Notes under the pieces: generated by a model | What the model was told of the DNA's origin: nothing | Database searches by the model: none | Seen by the model: the letters and a program-made list of their open reading frames with translations, nothing else | In this document: piece by piece, positions 31,871 through 34,556 of the stretch | Position numbering within the stretch: the first letter of the stretch is position 1 | Layout: every line of letters starts with the position of its first letter | Translations under genes and position numbers: made by a program | NCBI GenBank assembly: GCA_944322685.1 | Contig: CALUPP010000083.1 | Span: forward strand, 1-34,556 | DNA from: Candidatus Gastranaerophilales bacterium | Lineage (GTDB): Bacteria; Cyanobacteriota; Vampirovibrionia; Gastranaerophilales; Gastranaerophilaceae | Reading direction: 5' to 3' | DNA: 34,556 nt

Positions 31871-32469
31871 TTATCTGATTTTTCCGGCAATATGTGAAAG
31901 CGCTTTTATCGCCTCGCGCCCGACCAGCGGCCTTTGAGAGGATTTTTCGGATAAAACGTTGTGCATTTTGCAATATGCAAAATAATGCGCATAATATTTT
32001 CTCGGCGTTGCAGAGAAAAACTCCTCATCGCTCCAACCCAAAATACTTCTCGCCACCGCATACATCGAAACCCAGTCGTAATCTATCCCGCCATCACATC
32101 GCAGGTCTTTTTTTTTAATTCCCCGTCACAACCGGGCGCTTCTTTCGCAACATCAGGCATAATCAACGGTTTTGCAAATGCAAACTGCAAAGAATACAAA
32201 TTTTTATGCAAAATCGCCGGATTTTCTTCCAGTTTTTTCTTAACTTCCTCAATTTCGTCAGAACTATGATGTTTTATCAAACCTGCATAAAAAATCTGCA
32301 AACATTCGTCCAATTTTAAGTTGTTATCAAGCACAAAACTCTGAAAAATCTTAAAAGTTCCCTTATCAATCAGGTTTTCAACCGTCGCATAAGCCCTGTT
32401 GTCAAACTCCAGCTCATAAATTTTTCCGTCAATCGTCACTTTACAAGAAATGTTAAATAAATCTTTCAT
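31871..32469 (-). CDS. Tail assembly chaperone, -1 frameshift product (G-T type)
   Basis: A predicted 199-residue fusion made when ribosomes slip back one base on nine A residues (minus strand; 32108-32116). The first 121 residues equal the short chaperone. The extension reads DLRCDGGIDYDWVSMYAVAR, then SILGWSDEEFFSATPRKYYA and on to ...ALSHIAGKIR. The W..DEEFF..TPR.Y pattern is that of the second tail chaperone in gene transfer agents and of lambda T. The downstream frame has no ribosome site of its own, and its first ATG falls inside the domain, so the frameshift explains it well. The two products would chaperone the tape-measure protein. Confidence 0.75.
32083..32469 (-). CDS. Tail assembly chaperone, short product (G type)
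   Basis: The 128-residue unshifted product. It starts MKDLFNISCKVTIDGKIYEL, a beta hairpin followed by the helical FDNRAYATVENLIDKG and DECLQIFYAGLIKHHSSDE, the usual layout of phage/GTA tail assembly chaperones (TAC). After the A-run it ends in TCDVMAG. AAGGAG precedes the ATG. In most phages this gene lies before the tape measure; here it follows it. Confidence 0.85.
   Translation of the reverse strand: MKDLFNISCKVTIDGKIYELEFDNRAYATVENLIDKGTFKIFQSFVLDNNLKLDECLQIFYAGLIKHHSSDEIEEVKKKLEENPAILHKNLYSLQFAFAKPLIMPDVAKEAPGCDGELKKKTCDVMAG
32108..32116 (-). promoter_or_regulatory. Slippery site for -1 ribosomal frameshift
   Basis: Nine A residues on the minus strand, read TTA AAA AAA AAG in the zero frame, contain A-AAA-AAG, the classic -1 slip heptamer. 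The zero frame stops 8 codons later (TAG); the -1 frame stays open to 31871. Confidence 0.75.
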
Positions 32470-32502
32470 ATTTTTTCTCCTTTTCTTATTTTCTTTGCTT
32501 TT

Positions 32503-33477
32503 CTAAGCATTTCTTACCATGTGCCTTAACATGTGGTTGTTGTCTTTTATTCCCTGGTAGGTAATTGCGTTGAGCAAATCCTTGTTATCCAGCAAATATT
32601 TCTGCACATCCCTGGAATCCCACGCTTTTATGTTGAAATTGTTAAACACAACGTTTGAACCTGCGGAATTTCTGTCATACTGAACATTTTCAGCCGGACT
32701 CAACACCCTTTCGCCGCCTTTTAGCAGCGCCAGCTGTTCATCTGTGCCGGGAATATTCATATTTGCACCCTCGGGAATAATCCCGCCCGAATGATGGCTC
32801 GGAATAATTGTCTGTACCGCGCTTGTGAGCGCAGTTCCGACTTTTGTTGCGTTAAAAAATCCGCTAACCCCGGTTCCGATTGCTTTTGCAAAACCGTAAG
32901 TCGCTCTGATGGCCGCGATTGCTGCCGCAGCAAGCCTTTCTTTGACAATAATTTCCATCAACGAATCAACCGTGATTTTCAGCATTTCGTTGGCCAGATT
33001 TTTCCCCAGATTTTTGAAATTTGTTTCAAAATTCTCAAAATCCGTCAACATTTTTGTCAGCCCTTCGGACAATTCTTCGGACATCCCGTCCACCATCTCG
33101 CCCACAAAGCCGTTTGCGGGTTCATCTTCGTTGTCCGGGTTATTTCCATTTTTCAACGAGCCAAAAAGCGACATTGCGGCCTTTTGTTTGTCGGGGTCAT
33201 CGCTATATAGCGTCTGCATTGCTTTTTGCGCTTTGTAATATTCTTCTTGTTTGCGCAATTCTTCCTCCCGCCTGCGGTCGAATGCCGCAGAATCGCCAAA
33301 CAGCCATTTTTCCAGCCCGTTTCCTTCCCATTCATCCGACATCACCTCCTCCAGCGTTTTCTGGAACTCATTGCGCGCTGTTTCAAGACGAGCACGAATT
33401 CCTTCCAGCAGTTCTTTCAGTTCCAACTCCGGATTGTTGGATGATTCTAAGTTTGCATCCCAAAAATCTTGACTCAT
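32503..33477 (-). CDS. Short tape-measure-like tail protein
   Basis: A 324-residue protein. The N-terminal 75 residues are charged and helical. A central helical/hydrophobic part contains ERLAAAAIAAIRATYGFAKA. The C-terminus has HSGGIIPEG...EQLALLKGGERVLSPAE, a segment very common at the end of phage tape-measure and minor tail proteins. The length suits a short tail, like gp11 of the Rhodobacter gene transfer agent. I start at the ATG at 33475-33477 behind AAGGAGG; the longer frame to 33513 starts with TTG inside a terminator. Residues 27-71 are duplicated in the fragment at 34109-34357. It lies upstream, not downstream, of the chaperone. Confidence 0.75.
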   Translation of the reverse strand: MSQDFWDANLESSNNPELELKELLEGIRARLETARNEFQKTLEEVMSDEWEGNGLEKWLFGDSAAFDRRREEELRKQEEYYKAQKAMQTLYSDDPDKQKAAMSLFGSLKNGNNPDNEDEPANGFVGEMVDGMSEELSEGLTKMLTDFENFETNFKNLGKNLANEMLKITVDSLMEIIVKERLAAAAIAAIRATYGFAKAIGTGVSGFFNATKVGTALTSAVQTIIPSHHSGGIIPEGANMNIPGTDEQLALLKGGERVLSPAENVQYDRNSAGSNVVFNNFNIKAWDSRDVQKYLLDNKDLLNAITYQGIKDNNHMLRHMVRNA

Positions 33478-33506
33478 GATTTCCTCCTTTGTTTTTTGCA
33501 TACAAA

Positions 33507-33532
33507 AAAACAAGCAATAACTTGCTTGTTTT
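33507..33532 (-). terminator. Hairpin terminator before the tape-measure gene
   Basis: AAAACAAGC (33507-33515) and GCTTGTTTT (33524-33532) form a 9-bp stem with an 8-nt loop and T tracts on both strands, so it may work in both directions. It lies after the 178-residue gene and 30 nt before the tape-measure start. Confidence 0.75.
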
Positions 33533-33552
33533 TTATAAAATTTGTGACTTAA

Positions 33553-34089
33553 TTAATAATTAAATTTTCTTATATATTTATTTTCACCATTTGCATTATA
33601 ATACTTTTCTCCTATCCAATGCCCTAACAATTTTTTATCCGGTGAATACACAAATGATTCATCACGTGAAACATCAAAAAACACTCTTGTTAATTTACCA
33701 TTTGTATCATATTTTTTTCCTAAAATAGGATAAGTTTTGCTATTTTTGGATTTTACGCCTATAAATTCCAAATTACCCTCATTATCATAGAAATAGCTAT
33801 AATTTATTTCATCTTTATAAAATACGGAATAATAACCATCCGAAAAAAACGTCACATACCGTCCGCGCCTACTCACCTTTGGCCGTCCGCCGTCTTTTTT
33901 CGCAGGCGAAATGTATCCCGGGTCTTTTAAGTATTTTTTGAACGGTTCCATGGATATTTCGTACTCTATCCCCTCAAATGCCGCTTTTCGTGCGCTTTCC
34001 ACCGTGTAAACGACGCCACCGGTTAATGTTTTTGACATTGCGGGCAGGCTAAGCAGCATTATTACGAGAATTATCAGGATTTTTTTCAT
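33553..34089 (-). CDS. Exported protein of unknown function, inserted in the tail module
   Basis: A 178-residue protein with a signal peptide (about 1-18, MKKILIILVIMLLSLPAMSK). The mature part has a basic GGRPKVSRRGRYVTFF segment and then Tyr/Asn/Gly-rich beta repeats (YFYDNEGNLEFIGVKS, KYDTNGKLTRVFFD, YSPDKKLLGHWIGEKYYNANG) reminiscent of toxin-repeat or MORN-like strands. It is markedly more AT-rich than the flanking tail genes. A relative of its C-terminus appears at the right edge of the window. It is flanked by hairpin terminators and a broken tape-measure copy, so it looks like a moron or cargo gene. No family recognised. Confidence 0.7.
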   Translation of the reverse strand: MKKILIILVIMLLSLPAMSKTLTGGVVYTVESARKAAFEGIEYEISMEPFKKYLKDPGYISPAKKDGGRPKVSRRGRYVTFFSDGYYSVFYKDEINYSYFYDNEGNLEFIGVKSKNSKTYPILGKKYDTNGKLTRVFFDVSRDESFVYSPDKKLLGHWIGEKYYNANGENKYIRKFNY

Positions 34090-34108
34090 TTTTCACCGTT
34101 TTTTCGAC

Positions 34109-34357
34109 TCACATTGCGAATATAGCACATTTTTCCGCCTTTTGCCATTCCCGCCTGCGGTCGAATTCCGCGGAATCACCAAAAAGCCATTTTTCCAGCA
34201 CGTTGCCTTCCCATTCGTCAGACATCACCTCCTCCAGCGTTTCCTTGAATTCATTGCGCGCTGTTTCCAGGCGCTCGCGAATGTTTGCTAACGCTCGCTC
34301 ATAGATTTCCTCCAATTTCCCTGGTTCCGGAAATGGAGCTAAATTATTTACATCCAT
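34109..34357 (-). pseudogene. Truncated duplicate of the tape-measure N-terminus
   Basis: An 82-residue frame from the ATG at 34355-34357, behind AAGGAG. Residues 26-70 match residues 27-71 of the tape-measure protein in 40 of 45 positions (for example ETLEEVMSDEWEGNVLEKWL). After FDRRRE the match stops and a short unrelated tail (WQKAEKCAIFAM) ends the frame. Its first 25 residues differ from the full gene. Most simply a broken duplicate, but a functional small protein carrying only this N-terminal domain cannot be excluded. Confidence 0.75.
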
Positions 34358-34382
34358 AGTTTCTCCTTTCTTGTTTAACAAA

Positions 34383-34407
34383 AAAAACAAGCATAACGCT
34401 TGTTTTT
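34383..34407 (-). terminator. Second copy of the AACAAGC hairpin
   Basis: AAAAACAAGC (34383-34392), a 5-nt loop and GCTTGTTTTT (34398-34407) form a 10-bp stem with T tracts on both strands, nearly the same as the hairpin at 33507-33532 and likewise about 30 nt before a tape-measure start. Confidence 0.75.
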
Positions 34408-34436
34408 ATACTAATAATTCTTTAGATAAAAAGTAC

Positions 34437-34556
34437 TTAATATGTCCTATAACCGCTCACTTTACCATGTTTATCATATTTAATATTACCAACCCAATAA
34501 CCAAGCAAATTGCCTTCCAAGTCATACACAAAAGTTTCTTGAGCTCTAACTATAAG
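34437..34556 (-). CDS. C-terminal end of a paralogue of the 178-residue exported protein (cut by window edge)
   Basis: The last 39 codons are visible, ending at TTA 34437-34439. They read ...RAQETFVYDLEGNLLGYWVG then NIKYDKHGKVSGYRTY, which aligns with the end of the 33553 gene (SRDESFVYSPDKKLLGHWIG then EKYYNANGENKYIRKFNY). The same AACAAGC hairpin follows both genes. The rest of the gene is outside the window. Confidence 0.7.
   Translation of the reverse strand, partial: LIVRAQETFVYDLEGNLLGYWVGNIKYDKHGKVSGYRTY

Noticed and set aside
31871-32065. Stand-alone 64-residue gene starting at an internal ATG
   Set aside because: The domain begins upstream of that ATG and no ribosome site is present; the -1 frameshift fusion explains the frame.
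1-34556. tRNA, rRNA or CRISPR array
   Set aside because: No cloverleaf, conserved rRNA segment or regularly spaced repeat array was seen by reading both strands; the repeats near 26400 are irregular and not spacer-separated.

Overview
The window reads as a chromosome segment of a Gram-negative-type bacterium, most likely a non-photosynthetic relative of Cyanobacteria (Vampirovibrionia/Melainabacteria, Gastranaerophilales-like). This is an inference from gene content: a VKOR-DsbA fusion, an IctB-like O-antigen-ligase-family protein, a DUF4330 protein, FolE2, a heptose-phosphate kinase and an MlaE-type lipid permease. No rRNA, tRNA or CRISPR array was seen.

Positions 1-9000: a leftward cluster holds queH (cut by the window edge), VKOR-DsbA, the IctB-like protein, DUF4330 and the heptose kinase, tightly packed with two 14-nt overlaps. 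A rightward pair of unknown proteins, a leftward repeat protein and two tandem DUF4013 membrane proteins follow. The DUF4013 pair ends at a strong terminator. Next to it lies a decayed FxLYD reading frame beside an intact zinc-ribbon/TM2 gene.

Positions 9000-24440: ordinary host genes. These are mlaE-ilvE; a leftward operon of a degenerate-receiver HD-GYP protein, a secreted barrel-like protein and a pentapeptide-repeat protein; an aminotransferase-folE2-two-repeat protein operon; two paralogous lineage proteins; dnaX; an S66 carboxypeptidase; proB-proA-hemW; and a Ser/Tyr-rich exported protein. Several promoters are legible. Two of them (proB and the Ser/Tyr-rich gene) put the predicted transcription start on the A of the start codon, which suggests leaderless mRNAs.

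Positions 24440-34556: a leftward tail and lysis module of a siphophage or gene-transfer-agent type. In transcription order it holds a duplicated secreted-protein/tape-measure-5' unit, a short tape-measure-like protein, a tail assembly chaperone with a -1 frameshift site, an NlpC/P60-like peptidase, a J-like tip protein, a terminator, a collar-domain tail fibre, a repeat-rich gap, a fibre-assembly-like protein carrying an in-frame palindromic repeat, two small proteins and an M15 endolysin with a terminator. Head, portal, terminase and integrase genes are not in the window, so prophage, tailocin and gene transfer agent cannot be told apart. The most unusual features are the duplicated tape-measure/secreted-protein unit at 33507-34556 and the nest of dispersed palindromic repeats at 25981-26820, one of which recurs upstream of proB.
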